Source: Cryphonectria parasitica EP155
Lineage: Eukaryota; Ascomycota; Sordariomycetes; Diaporthales; Cryphonectriaceae
Direction: 5' to 3'
Assembly (NCBI RefSeq): GCF_011745365.1
Contig: NW_024468912.1
Coordinates: 3,968,001 to 4,032,000 of the forward strand
DNA length: 64,000 nucleotides
Below are positions 34,201 to 45,830 of this stretch, one piece after another. Under the pieces are notes generated by a model. That model was not told where the DNA came from, did no database searches, and worked only from the letters and a program-made list of their open reading frames with translations. Each line of letters begins with the position of its first letter. Position 1 is the first letter of the stretch. A program made the position numbers and the translations under genes.

Positions 34201-37200
34201 TCATCCTTCGAAAGTGAAGAGCCTGTCTCGGATGCTGCCGCAGCCGGGACTGGATTCGGTTCCATGGCCTCGACCTTGATGCGGAGCTGCGAGATGAGCA
34301 CCTCGAGGTTCTTGATATCCTCGTGCTTTAGAACATCAGCAGCAACGACCGCATCACTTGCGACAGGTGCCAAAGCCTTGCTCTCCTCTCGCAGCTCTTC
34401 GATATCAGATTTGACACCATCAAGGCCGGTTCTGAGGGCATCGAGGATCTCGTCATTGGCAGTCAAATCTGCTGGCTTATCACTCAACTTGTCGATGCTG
34501 ACTCGCAGATCGGTAAGACCCTCCTGTAGGGCATCGAGAACTTCATTCGTGCCGGCGACTGGGCGCTGGCTGATTTCCTGCCGCAGACTTCCGATTCCCT
34601 CCTGAAATGCCTGGAGAATTTCGTCGTGATTGACTGACGAGGGCTGCGAGGATGCAGGCACCATTGAAGTGTTCACTGCGTCACGCAGCGACTCAAGCTC
34701 CTCCCGGATGACATCTTTTGAGCCGTCCGACTGCTTGGCGACCATGTCGGCGATCTCATCACGGAAGACATCCAAGCTCTTCAGAAGGTCCTCCATGAAC
34801 TCCTCTTGGCTCGCAACTCCGGTTGCCCGGTCGACATAGCCCTCAATGTCGGCACGAAGCTTCTCGAAGCCATCTTTGGTGGCATCGAGGACCTGCTCGG
34901 TATCTCGACCATTAGCAGCTACGTTCTGCTTGGCCTCATCCGAGACGGCCTTGAACTCCGACTGCATATATTCCATGATGTCGTGGAGACGTGCAACGAT
35001 CTCCTCACTGTTGCCTTGATAGGGAACCAGTGGCGCACCGTCCTTCGCATGTACATCCATGTTCTCGAGGCCTTGCTTAACGGCATCGATCATGTCTTGC
35101 TTCGAAAGATCAGCGTCGAGAGCGGACGCAGCCACAGGGAACTCAAACTCTTCCAGACAGTCACGAACTGCCTCGATGATTTCATCGCGAGATAAGGTCT
35201 CCGGAACCTGGATCGGTGGAGGCGTGAAGTGCTTCAAACCTTCCACTACCGCCTTATAAACCTCTTCTCTGGTAGCTCCTGGTTCCTTGTCGTCCCTTGG
35301 TGCATGCTGCATGAGACCTTCTCTCAGACAAGCGAGGACCTCGTCTCTCTCGAGACCGATTTGCTGGACCTCGATCTCGGGCTTGTAGTTCTCCCAGGCA
35401 TCCTTTACAGCTTCAATGACGTCCTCCCTGTGGAGCGCAGGAGCATCGTCCTCAAGAGCCTTAGAATCCTTAAGAGCTGTCCTCAAGGCGTTGTAGATCT
35501 CCTGGTAGTCGACTTCGGGGGTCCTGTTGGCAGTGATAGCAGCGGCAGACTGTCGGAGGTGGTCGCGCGTGAGCTGGTTCATATGATCCTTCATCTCCAG
35601 CAAGCCTTCCTCCACGACCCGATTGATCTCCCTACTGGTCGCAGCTGCAGTCCTACTCTGGTTGGTCTCAGAAACCTCGTCCAATTTGCGGCCGATCTCC
35701 CGGCCCATGCCGAGGACCTCGCCGCGAAGCTCCCGGACAAGGGCCTTAACCTCGGCCGTCAGACCGCCTCCCTGAGCGACGCTGTCCTTGACGGTGCGGA
35801 TGATTTTTACAAGGTCATCGCTGATGACATCAGCTGCGACTCTCGTCCCGGGAGACTGATTGTTGTCCTGAATGAGCCGTTCGACGCGAGCCTCAGAGCC
35901 GTTCCTATATTCATTGGGACCATCACTAAAGCTCTTGTTCCTGGGGCGGCCGATCTTGCCTCCGCCAGCCCCACTGCCGCCTTGGGCAAGAACTAGAGAC
36001 TGGTCCATGTTGGTCCTGATGAGGCGTTGAAGGTCGTCAACCTTTTGTTCCACGTTGAAGCCGTCAAGCTTCCTTGCCAGATCAGAGAGTCGAGACATCA
36101 GCTGCTCCTGCCCGTCCTTAGTACTCATGTCACGAATGATCTTGTCAAGTAGGCCGATCGTGGCGGACGCATCTGTACCAGCGAGTGACGGTGTGCTTAT
36201 GTCGTCCCGGTCTAGGGATGCCGCAAAGCTGTTGGGTGAAGGTATGCGAGGTAGAGCGAAGGGTCGCATGTTTGAGCCGGCCCTGGAGGATGGAGACAGT
36301 GATGCTGGGGCGTAAGGTTTGTTCTCAAGCAAGAGGGGCCCTCCGTACATGTCCCGCGATGCTGAAGAAACGGTCCTTGACGACACCTCTTGCATGTTGT
36401 GCAGGAGATCACGCATATTCTTCCTTATATCCTCGTCTCTGGTATTTGTTGCCTCCTTCAAGCTCAGAAGGTCTGTCGCGTTGTCTCTGCTCCGTCGACT
36501 CAGCTGAGCCATCTCCTTCTGCAGAGCTGTTGCAATGTTCGTCAGGGTGAGGATCTGCCCGGATATGTTCTCGATCGATTGGGGGTTCTTCGTTGGGGAC
36601 ATCGAGCCATTAGTGGCGTTGGCCAGGGGCGTGTCGACATCTCTTTTGGAGGGCATTTCTTTGGGGGCAGACATGTTCTGTAGAGCAAGCATGGTTGCCG
36701 ACTGCGGTGGTGTGTTCTCGCCCAGAATACTCGACTGAGGCCGTCGCGGCATCGGTCTTACAACAGGCGTCAAGCTGACGACGCCTGCTGGAGTGAGAGA
36801 GGCCCGCTGCTCTGGGTCCTGCTCGTCGGATCTCACGTCGTTGAAAGGGTCGGTCTTTGATCGTGCTGGCGTGACGGGCAGCTCCCTGTCTGTCTTTTCG
36901 GGTGACTTGCTGAGCTGCCCCCCCTCGAGCATGTAGCCCACATCTCTCACAGAGGCCGGCTGCAGAGACTGCATGCGCCGGTGGGCAGCGCCCTTCGCCA
37001 GTGATCTCTCAGGAGAAGAGTCGGTGGGGCGTTTTGTGAGGGGATAGGGCACCAGGGCGTTTTCCCTGGCCTTTTCGCTGAGGGCGGCATGTGCCAGCTG
37101 GATAGCCGATGATGTGCCTGTACGGGAAGTAGCCGTGCCAGGCGACTGCGGGTTCAGAGGCAGAGGAGGAGGCGCCCGCTCGGGATCTGAGCTGTCCCAC

Positions 37201-37452
37201 CTATTTCTACTCAGCTTGCGGAATAGGCTAGGCATGGCAATGTCATGACGCGCTGGAGAGGGTCGTCGTCGTCGTCGTCCGCCTTGTGCGTTTGGGGGGG
37301 AGGGGTATGATAAAACAGAGAATGAAGCCGACTTACATGGGCACTAGGGCTCGACTGGCATCGAAGGAGAGAGATTGGGTGGAATTTCGGGCATGCCTCG
37401 AACTGGGACGTTCCGCATAGCTGGCGGGAGCGTCCCTCTCGACGGGAGGCAT
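31290..37452 (-). CDS. Giant coiled-coil repeat protein of unknown function
   Basis: Protein of 2,008 residues in two exons, 37452-37337 and 37200-31290; the 136-nt intron joins ALVPM to WDSSDPERAPPP. Start MPPVERDAP is the first ATG in frame. The N-terminal 500 residues are Ser/Pro-rich and disordered. From about 400 to 1,750 it is almost continuous charged helix with coiled-coil heptads, including degenerate repeats around D/E-E-V/I-x-x-A-V/L-x-x-G-L-x-x-L/F at about 625-1000 and an AEKHAGELKE-type tandem near 1,240. A classic long coiled coil follows (about 1,580-1,700). The C-terminus is Lys-rich, then acidic/Ser-rich with HSELQSGEYS repeats. No ATPase or motor motif is seen. Database relatives are often labelled chromosome segregation ATPase-like on coiled-coil similarity alone; that should not be taken as function. 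A scaffold or cytoskeletal role is plausible. Confidence 0.9.
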
Positions 37453-38434
37453 GATGTCAGATTGTTTTGGGTAGGGGTGCGGTGGATGTTGATGTTTTAG
37501 GAGAGGGGCACTGGAATGTGACAATATCTTTCCTAGGCCGTACTTGGGATGGTCTTTTCGACCTTGGAGGTATTAAAAAGAGACTGGATATCGTGAATTG
37601 CCCCGGAGAGTGACGCTCAGGACGGAAGAGAAGAATAGGAGAAGAGCTGGGAAGCCCAAAAGAGCTCGAAAGGATGACAATACCTGGCGGGTTCAAGAAA
37701 ATCTGGAGATAATCTGAAAGCTAGGGAGAAGGAAAATCAAAGATCAAAAATTATGAAAGCATGAACTGTTCGAGCCTGATCAAGCCTGAGGGCCGGACCT
37801 GACATCGATTCGAATCGAGAAGGGCCTTGTAGGATGGTTGGTTGACATCGCATATGCAAGTGGGTGGCTGGGGTGTCGCCGGGGTGTTGCTCCACCCCCA
37901 GCCCAAATCCGTAATATTTACTCGCTCCTGCCAGCCAACACCCCAGCAACCGACCATCTAAAAACCGCGACACCGCGACTGGGATGACTTGGCTCCACAA
38001 TGTGACTTCCCACTTGCGCATCCTTCGGTTCGCTCCGGGAAGTCAGTGGGGTCCTTAGAAAGACAGGGGTTCTGGTCGGGCCTGATAAGAGAAAAGAAGA
38101 CCGCCACGATAAGGTTTTTTGAGGCATTCGTTGAAGCAACAGGTAATATGTGAGAATGTGAAAGGATAGCCTGCGATAGGAACTGCGAGGCTAAATAGAG
38201 TTGGGTATTGTATTCGCCAGGTAGACCCTTCAAGTCTTGTCCATACACAGAATGTATGGCAGCCACTTGAGCAGGTCCAGGACGCTCTTGAGTACCGCTC
38301 ACGACATCAAGCATATGTAATATAGTCTTCCTCCCCAACAAAAAAGCCAAACGCCATTCTCCATCTTATCTATCATGTAGAATTATACACCTTGGCCTCC
38401 TTTTTCCTTCAATTTTTCCTGTCTCGCTGGGACG
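37453..38434. other. Intergenic region
   Basis: Upstream of the coiled-coil gene and downstream of GGC1. A perfect palindrome CGATTCGAATCG lies near 37806. No gene is recognised. Confidence 0.55.
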
Positions 38435-39753
38435 TTACTTGCCGGCGATGACCTTGTCGAATGCTGGGATCAAAGTCTGAGCGAGCCAGAAGGAGAATAC
38501 CAGCTTGGGTCCGGTCATGAGGAGCTGTGGTGGTTCCTCGGTTAGCAGCCGGCGAGAGGTGATTTCGATCAGACTGAGAGAGGCACATACCTTAGGCACA
38601 AGACCCTTGAAAAAAGCACTTATGCCCTCGTTCCGGGCCATCTTGGTCAGGATCTTGAACCCGCCCTCAGGATTTTCAAAGTTTCTGTTCTGGATACGTG
38701 TCTTGATGACATCGAGAGGGGCAGAGACTACCAGAGACGCCGTGGCGCCAGCAATCGAGGCAACAAAGTTCTGGAACCACGATGCCTTGTTGTAGTCCTG
38801 GAGCTTGAACAGGTACTCCTTGGCGAACGCAGACCCTCCAAACAGCTATTCCCGATCTCGTCAGTCAAAGTCATCCTCGACACCCGGCAGGACAGCTCAC
38901 TTACCGCGAAGGAGCCAGGAGCGTTCCGTGCAGCGGTCCAGCCCCAGCCTCTGTACAATCCGAAGCCCTCATCCGCGACAATCTTCAGCACGCCTCTGCC
39001 ACGGAACGCCTCAGGGTTTGTCTGGCGCTTGATCTTGAGCACATCCAAGGGAAGGAGCACGATCTCGCCAATGCCGATCAGACTACCTGCTGTCGAGTGC
39101 AGAATGGCCTTGCCCGTCTTCTTGCCGAATGCCGCCTCGAAGTCTGAGCCGTAGTGCTTCGTCAGGTAGTCGCGGGCCACGGGCTGTCCGCCGTACTTGT
39201 ATATTCTCTGGAGGACCTGTACATTTCCCAACAACACCATGCTCAGCATTCGAGCGATCAAGTTTCATGAAGCCATGAGTAGCCCTGGAGTATAGCGACG
39301 GACCTTGTATCCGGCAGCGTATCCCAGGCCAGGGAACAGCGACACGAACTTCTTTCCCACAGGCGCGGCCGCCTTGTCTTTGAAGATGACTGCATTTAGC
39401 TGCGACGAGTTTTTGATCTGTGTGTGTCGTGAACCATATTAGTTCTGGACCCGGGCGCATGTGTGTGACGTCCCAATATTATCGTACCCGAGTCTCGTTG
39501 CTCATTAGGCGCTTCGCGATGGTGTCAACCTGCAGGAAGTCCCGTTAGCGGAGAGGATTCTCAAGACTGCGCACACGATTAAGGTTCATAGAAGCTCACG
39601 GGATGAAAGACAGCGAGCTCAGAAATACCGGCGGATCCTGAAGGAGTCAGCATAGTTCCATGTCCAGTCTATCCGTGCAAAGGGCCGCGCACCAGAGCCC
39701 AGCAGACGCGCCAGGTTGGACTCCCTCTCCGTTGCGCCCGATGGAGGAGACAT
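38435..39753 (-). CDS. GGC1: Mitochondrial GTP/GDP carrier
   Basis: Inner-membrane solute carrier that imports GTP in exchange for GDP; in yeast (Ggc1/Yhm1) its loss disturbs mitochondrial iron and mtDNA. Seven exons: 39753-39693, 39637-39600, 39529-39488, 39417-39304, 39216-38905, 38845-38591 and 38524-38435, total 303 residues. All phases agree. The three carrier repeats carry the signature motifs HPVDTIAKR, LPLDVLKIKRQ and APLDVIKTRIQ. The stretches GYKVLQRIYKYGGQP, YRGWGWTAARNAPGSFALFGG and TGPKLVFSFWLAQTLIPAFD are characteristic of this carrier type and separate it from other SLC25 members. No cleavable presequence is expected or seen. The gene is unusually intron-dense, with 38- and 42-nt exons in the first repeat. 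Confidence 0.95.
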
Positions 39754-40464
39754 CTTCTCTAATTAAAGAGTGATTGAGAGGAGGTGAAATTGTAAAGGAG
39801 GGAAATCTGTCGGAACAACAGAGAGAGACACAGACACTCGACACGGTGGTCGTCAAGAATTGACTGTTGATCGTGTGCACGAAGTAAGTTCAAATGCTGG
39901 TGGTTTGCTAAAGCTCCGAATCCGCTCAGATTTTTTTTTCCCCTTTGGGGGGCCGGTGGAGAGCTACAGGGGGGGGGGGGGAGTGGGAGCTCTCCACCCG
40001 CCAATTTGTGACCATCGACCCTGTGCACGTAATAGCTGTTCGTTATAATTTGGACGCTTTAGATGGTGAATTCTACATTGCGTTGTCTTTGCTGAAAGCC
40101 TTTGTAATCGATTATTGGAGAACTCTCATCTCGTGGTATCTATGCTCTCACGATGCACACAAGGAACGCTCTGTATGATATATCTATCATCTCTGCCGCA
40201 GTCCTTAAGCGTGAGTAAACGTGAGTAAATCCGCCGACAGATGGGCAGACAGCCATCAAACCCAACTCATGAACGCCATCACTGTGTCAGACCTGTTCTG
40301 CACTTTTCCTCTTATAAACGCCGCCGATGCAAACTGAAAACTTTTTGGTGTGCCAAAAACTCAAATGCATCCGATGCAGACCATGTGTACCTCACCAAGT
40401 CGACATTCCCAATTGGGAAAAGAAAAGGGCAATGAACAGGGCCTGCGCTGCCATGAGTAGCAGT
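39754..40464. other. Intergenic region
   Basis: GGC1 upstream region and RPC82 3' flank. Holds a 13-base G run at 39969-39981. No gene is seen. Confidence 0.55.
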
Positions 40465-42618
40465 TCAGAAGTCCCGCAGTGTTCCCACGAGATTATCCAA
40501 CCTCATGACATGAGCAAGGAGCTTCTCTTGTACCTCCGTCACTCGTACAAATCTGTTGTAGTAACGCTCCTGCATCATCTCTTTTTCACGACCTCGCACG
40601 TCGTCCCGACTGACAAGATCTAATACGTCGGCCTCCATCTGTCGCTGCACCTCGAGTCTCTGCAGGCATCGAACCATGGTCTTGTAGGTGTTGTCAAGCA
40701 CACGGTCGAGACAACGACCGGTATCCGTCCAGTATAGGAACAGGGTGCGGCTAGGCGTCCTGTTGTTGTCTCGAGGAACCTCCTGCATGTCGACATAGCC
40801 CAACATCTGCATCTTGAGCATAATCGTCTGCACGTCTCCTTTGGGTAGCAATGCAAGCGTCGGAAGAGTCTTCTCGTCCATCTTTCCCACCCTGCGCAGG
40901 ATGCGTACCAGGCGAAGCCCCGTCTGGCCGACACTGCGCTGGATGACAGTATCTAGCTCCATCACCTGCAGAGACCGCACCAGTGGTTCGAAATCAACCG
41001 TCCATTGTTCCATTGCGCAGTGTCGCAGGAATTGATATTGGCCCTCGCACAGTAGAAGCAGGTGCTGGCGGAAGTGCTCCTTGCGAGAAAGCTTCGCGGG
41101 TCCAGCATCATTGAATTTGACCTTGCCCTGCTTGTTCCCGTTGACACCGTTCGTGGTGGGATGCTTATCCTCGCCTTCGTCATCATCGAAGGCGTGACCG
41201 TTTGCTTCTTCAACATCCTCTTCGTCCGAGCTCGCCTCACCCGCCACCTCAGCCTCCTCATAAAGCACCTTGACTCCTAGAGGCTGATCCTGGATGCGGT
41301 TGGCACTCTTCCGATCCGTCATGCTGGCGCTGACCTTGCCAATGCCTGAGGATACATCCAGGGAAGGATCGAGCTTCTCAAAGACCTCGTTGGTGGATAT
41401 CCTAGCATCGATCCCAAACGCGTCGTCATCGGCTTCGATGTCCTGGTCGAGCCGACACCGCGATATCTTCTTGCTCAGCTGCTGCAGTAGGGTCGCATAC
41501 ACACCGGCGGTAGTTTCACCGTACAATTCTGATACGAAGTGGACGAGCTGCTGATTTCGGAGCTCCACGTCGCACTTCTCGTAGTTCACGCGAAGGACAA
41601 TGTCGCCCTGTTCCATGTTAGCCAAGCCCGCTGAGATTCCGGCCAGAAAAGACGTACATCGACAATCAAGTCGCCTTCTTCGACATCATGACCTGCGTTG
41701 ACAGAGCTCCACTCCGACAGCTTCCTCCGCTTGTTCATCTGCATCTTGGTGTGTAGCTTGCGCTTGACGTTGAAGGGGTCATCGCGCACTTCACGGAGCC
41801 TTTTGGACAATTTTCCTGTAAACTCCTCCTTTCCCTTGGCGCCGCGCACCCCGCCGGGGAAGTAGGTGGTGCGCACCTCATCCTCGATGGCCTTCCGGGT
41901 GTCCTCCCAGCTGCGAAATGAGTTCTCGGTAACCGCCGACACCAGCTCGGCCTGTATCATACGGCATAGCACTTCGTCGAGCTCTTCAAGGGACTGGACG
42001 TGAGAGCCAGCCCTGGTGCCGTGGTTCGTACCTTCGTGTGTGTTCTCATTGTGTTGCGTGTCGCCGTTCGTATCCGTCGGCATGCCACCATTGACTGCTG
42101 TCGCTAGACGAGCGGCCTGCTTGAATTTTGCCTCATAAGCATCCCTGAGGTGCTCAACTTTGGTATGACCCATAGACAGCAGGTTCTGCATAACCTCTTT
42201 GGCTGCATCGCCGTACACAGAGCCTGTCATGTCCAGTATCTTCCCGGTGCGAATGAGGGCGTAGGCAGCATCGGAGTTCGCGGTGTAAATCGCATGGCCA
42301 GACTCGATCTGATAGTACAGGAGATTGTTCTGCAGGAGGACGACGAGGCCATGTCGAAGTTGGCGGGGGTTCAAAGAGGTATACTGGACGAGTTGCGGGA
42401 TCGAGGAACGGCCCTTATTTAAGAGGGCAGCAAATATGCGCTGGGGCGGGCGGATTGTCAATAGATAATCGCAATGACATATGCAAGATGCGACCAGCTT
42501 CTCCACAACACCAAGCTCGCGATGGGAATTTGGGAATACATACCGAAGGCAGCTCACCGAAGATATTGTCGACCAGCAGAGTACAGAGCTCTGCCAAGTT
42601 CTGGGTGACCATATGCAT
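40465..42618 (-). CDS. RPC82: RNA polymerase III subunit C82/RPC3
   Basis: Subunit of the Pol III-specific C82/C34/C31 trimer needed for initiation at tRNA and 5S genes. Three exons, 42618-42544, 42440-41658 and 41607-40465, give 666 residues, close to the yeast 654. The N-terminal winged helix spans exon 1 and exon 2 (NLAELCTLLVDNIFGELPSRIFAALLNKGR, then YTSLNPRQLRHGLVVLLQNNLL). Further winged helices follow (REHF-type SRKEHFRQHLLLLCEGQYQFL, and LALLPKGDVQTIMLKMQMLGYVDMQEVP). The C-terminus is a coiled-coil helix (YYNRFVRVTEVQEKLLAHVMRLDNL). An acidic low-complexity loop sits near residue 430. Intron 2 is only 50 nt (41657-41608), near the fungal minimum. An ATG inside that intron opens a longer frame but breaks family continuity, so it is not used. 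It diverges from QCR2. Confidence 0.95.
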
Positions 42619-43428
42619 GGTAACGGGATTGGAGGTGGATGGCAGATAGGGTAGCGAGCGCTGGGATGGTGTTGAGTAAGAAGGAATAGGTATGATGAGG
42701 ACTGATGCGATGGGTTGCAGGCGACTACTAGGAATACTCTCACTGTATTCCTAGGTGGCCTCAGGCTACCGTCTTGGAGTCATCGGGGAAGATTGAACCA
42801 ACCCGCGACTGTGTAAAGATTTAGAAAAGCTTCTGCAATGAATTTGCCTTTGAACTTGAACTTTTATTTTAGGTGGGGGAAAGGTCCCCTCTGAGGCGAC
42901 GGCAAAACCACCTGAAAATCAATGCCTGCCCGGCGCAAGCCTGGTATACCTGTTTTTGACCCGGGGGGTGCAATTAAGAAGCAGCAAAATTTCAGGCCCG
43001 ACAAGGCAGATTGAGACCCAAAGATGGAAAGACCTTACTTCATCTATCGAAGGTTCGTTCAGGTCCGAGACTGCTGCTCATCTGGTTATGTTCTCTTGAT
43101 GTTCCTTTTGCTTCACTCCGGCCCCCCTTCCCTTTTCTTTTATTGAAAAAAATAAAAATAAAAAATTTCTCTCTCAGCTGTGTTCTTTTGGCGAGTTGCA
43201 GAGCAAGCGAACTAGGGGCTAAGAGCCCGCGCATGTTTTAGTCACTTGCGGAGGTTCAATTAAGCGGGCTCTGACTAGCCCCCAGCCTGCCGAATCACAG
43301 CCCGTCTGTTGTAAGCCTTCCCGGTCCATTCCGCTAGACTTCAAAACCCAGAGCTCGCACTCTAAACTGAGCGTCGCATACAAAAACACAGACCGTCAAT
43401 TGACATCACCACCACTCCCTCTCGCAAA
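42619..43428. other. Divergent RPC82/QCR2 promoter region
   Basis: 810 bases between two divergent starts. AT-rich patches occur near 42820-42870 and 43140-43165. No gene is seen. Confidence 0.55.
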
Positions 43429-45045
43429 ATGATCGGCCGGTCAGCTCTGACGAGGGGAGCCAAGCTTGCCCTCCGGCGGCAGGATTGTGCAAAGCTCTCC
43501 CAGAAGCGTGCATATGCTGCTGCTGCAGGCGCCTCCACCGAGACTGCGTCGTTCGACTCGACCGACATCAACGGCATCAAGGTTGCCTCGAGGGACCCCC
43601 GAAGCCCGACCACTCGCCTCTCTATCGTTGCCAAGGCTGGCACCCGTTACCAGCCCTTGCCTGGCCTGTCTGTAGGACTGGAGGAGTTTGCGTTCAAGGC
43701 AAGTAGACCTGTCACGAGTGATCTTGGCGGGAGAGGCCGGAAAAGAGAGTGTGACAGAGGAACGATGAGCTAATTTGTTCATGCGAGCGCAGAACACCGA
43801 CAAGCGATCCGCGCTGAGAATCACGAGGGAGTCTGAGCTTCTGGGAGGTCAATTGAGTGCATACCACACCCGTGAGGCTCTTGTTGTGGAGGCTGCCTTC
43901 CTGCGCGACGACCTGCCCTACTTCACGGAGCTCCTCGGTGAGGTCATTACCAAGACCAGATACACCAGTACGTGAAGGAGGCCCCTCCATCTCCCCTTAC
44001 AATCTGAGAGGCTGTTGCATCGGCTGACTTCTCCCTATCTAGCCCATGAGTTCCACGAAGAGGTCGAGCACGTCCTGCACCTGAAGCAGCAGAAGCTGTC
44101 CCACAACGCCCTGGCACAGGCTCTCGATACTGCCCACGCGGTTGCCTTCCACAAGGGACTGGGCTCCTCCATCTACCCTTCCACCTCGACGTCCCTCGGC
44201 CCCTACCTGAGCGAAAATAGTGTCGCCGCTTTTGCCGCCTCCGTCTACACGAAGCCTAACATCGCGATTGTCGCCGATGGCGCTACCCAGGACTCCCTGT
44301 CCAAGTGGATCGAGCCCTTCTTCAGAGACGTCCCCTCTTCGTCTGAGAGCCCGCTGCAGCTGTTCACCCAGTCTTCCAAGTACTATGGTGGCGAGCAGCG
44401 CACCTCGCTGTCTGGCTCCAACGCCGTAGTCCTCGCCTTCCCTGGCACCAACCTGTCCGCAGACAAGGCCGACGTTGCCGTTCTGACGGCTCTTCTCGGC
44501 GGAGACTCGAGCATCAAGTGGTCTCCTGGCTTCAGCCTTCTCGCCAAGGCTGCCGCCGCCGCCCCCGGCTCTACCATTGCTGCCAAGAACCTGGCCTACA
44601 CTGATGCGGGTCTCCTCACGATCCAGATCACCGGCACCCCCCTGGCGGTGCGCAAGGGTGCTGCGGAGGCTGTCAAGGCTATCAAGAGCGTTGCTGAGTC
44701 TGGTGTGACTAAAGAGCTCCTGACCAAAGCTATTGCCAAGGCCAAGTTCGACCTGCTGTCCGCCAACGAGTTGACTGGTACCGGTATGACCGCAGCGGGC
44801 AACAGCCTGATCCACGGTGGCAAGATCTTCCAGGTTGCGGACGCTCTGAAGAGCTATGAGTCAGTGACGGCTGATCAGATCAAGGCGGTAAGTCCGACAA
44901 CCAATCCCTTTCACATTTCTTGGCGAGAACTGACACGTTTCCTTTGTAGGCTGCAAAGTCGTTGTTGGATGGCAAGGCGACGGTGGCATCAACAGGTGAT
45001 CTCTACGTTCTTCCGTACGCAGAGGAGCTCGGCCTCAAGGTGTAA
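43429..45045 (+). CDS. QCR2: Ubiquinol-cytochrome c reductase core subunit 2
   Basis: Core protein 2 of respiratory complex III, matrix side of the inner membrane. Four exons, 43429-43698, 43793-43967, 44043-44887 and 44950-45045, give 461 residues. The N-terminus MIGRSALTRGAKLALRRQD is a typical mitochondrial presequence. The M16 peptidase fold is recognisable (DINGIKVASRDPRSPTTRLS, LSAYHTREALVVEAAFLRDD, GTNLSADKADVAVLTALLGG), and the HxxEH zinc motif is absent, as expected for core 2. The C-terminus ATVASTGDLYVLPYAEELGLKV matches fungal QCR2. Intron 1 (43699-43792) begins with GC (AAG|GCAAGT), like LSC2 intron 1. After the true stop the frame of the unspliced sequence continues, but that extension is not coding. 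Confidence 0.96.
43699..43792 (+). other. GC-AG intron in QCR2
   Basis: Donor AAG|GCAAGT, acceptor AGCGCAG, 94 nt, phase 0, joining FAFK to NTDKRSALRI. There is no GT in usable phase at the junction. Confidence 0.85.
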
Positions 45046-45671
45046 TGCTCTTAGACGGTTTTATGGGGATCCGGAAAATGTATCAACAGTTGGGACCGTT
45101 GTAGAGGAGCTATCTATCAAACACTGTGCACATAGCACTTCTCTAGACAAACACAAGCATCGCAAAAAAAAAATGGTTTTCTCAGCATTTACATCATTCA
45201 TGACTTGTGAATTTGTGTTATGGAGAGATGAATATCATTATAGAGGTTATTCTCCACGGAGACCTGTTGCATCTATGCTTTCATCCACCATACTGAAGTA
45301 CTCGCATAAAAAAAACAAGTACTCAGTATGCATGGCGTGGTATTCCATGCCCATGGAGTCAGATGACTAAGCTAACATGTTTCCTTGCACCCATGTTACC
45401 TTTGAGCTTTAGCAAACTGTCCCATACGTCGCAAAGCCACCCTCAGTCCTTTCCTCAACAACCAAAGTTCCAGGAGATTACCGACGAGGGATCAAGCGGG
45501 TAAGAGAAAAAAAAGTTTGATTATTTGTTGAACTTGTCGTTCCCAAATGCTAACGCGTCGTCACACCCAGATTTCCTGCGCAGCACCCAAGACTTACTTA
45601 CCTCAAGCCACTCCTTACTCGAGCGCTACCTGTCCTCTCCTCCATACACCTCGACCAAAACCGCAGTCAAA
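45046..45671. other. QCR2-OST4 intergenic region
   Basis: QCR2 3' flank and OST4 promoter. A-rich runs at 45163-45172 and 45306-45314. No gene is seen. Confidence 0.55.
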
Positions 45672-45830
45672 ATGATTTCCGACGACACTCTCTATAAATT
45701 GGCCAACTACCTCGGCAGCGCTGCGGTGCTGATGATCATACTCTACCACTGGATCGAGGTCAACGCCAAGGGTAACGAGAAAGCCATCCCCGTCACCCCA
45801 GCTGGAAAGTCGACTGCGACTCTTAAGTGA
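45672..45830 (+). CDS. OST4: Oligosaccharyltransferase mini-subunit Ost4
   Basis: Tiny ER membrane subunit of the oligosaccharyltransferase complex, which stabilises the Stt3-Ost3/6 assembly for N-glycosylation. 52 residues, single exon, starting MISDDTLYKLANYLG. One transmembrane helix covers about residues 8-28 (KLANYLGSAAVLMIILYHWIEV), after which the polar tail ends in STATLK. The start MISD plus single helix and small size match yeast Ost4 (36 residues); the longer tail is common in filamentous fungi. ATG context is CAAAATGA. No in-frame ATG lies in the open frame upstream. Confidence 0.92.
   Translation: MISDDTLYKLANYLGSAAVLMIILYHWIEVNAKGNEKAIPVTPAGKSTATLK

Noticed and set aside
37201..37235. 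ATG opening the long frame of the coiled-coil gene (MPSLFRKLSRNR)
   Set aside because: It lies within the intron. The upstream exon 37452-37337 joins in phase with a better N-terminus, although an alternative start here cannot be fully excluded.
37803..37816. Palindromic TTCGAA segment resembling a tRNA T-loop
   Set aside because: No acceptor, D or anticodon arms can be drawn around it.
41608..41625. Start codon of an alternative, separate RPC82 C-terminal gene
   Set aside because: The ATG lies in the 50-nt intron; splicing joins the two halves into one full-length C82 with correct family continuity.
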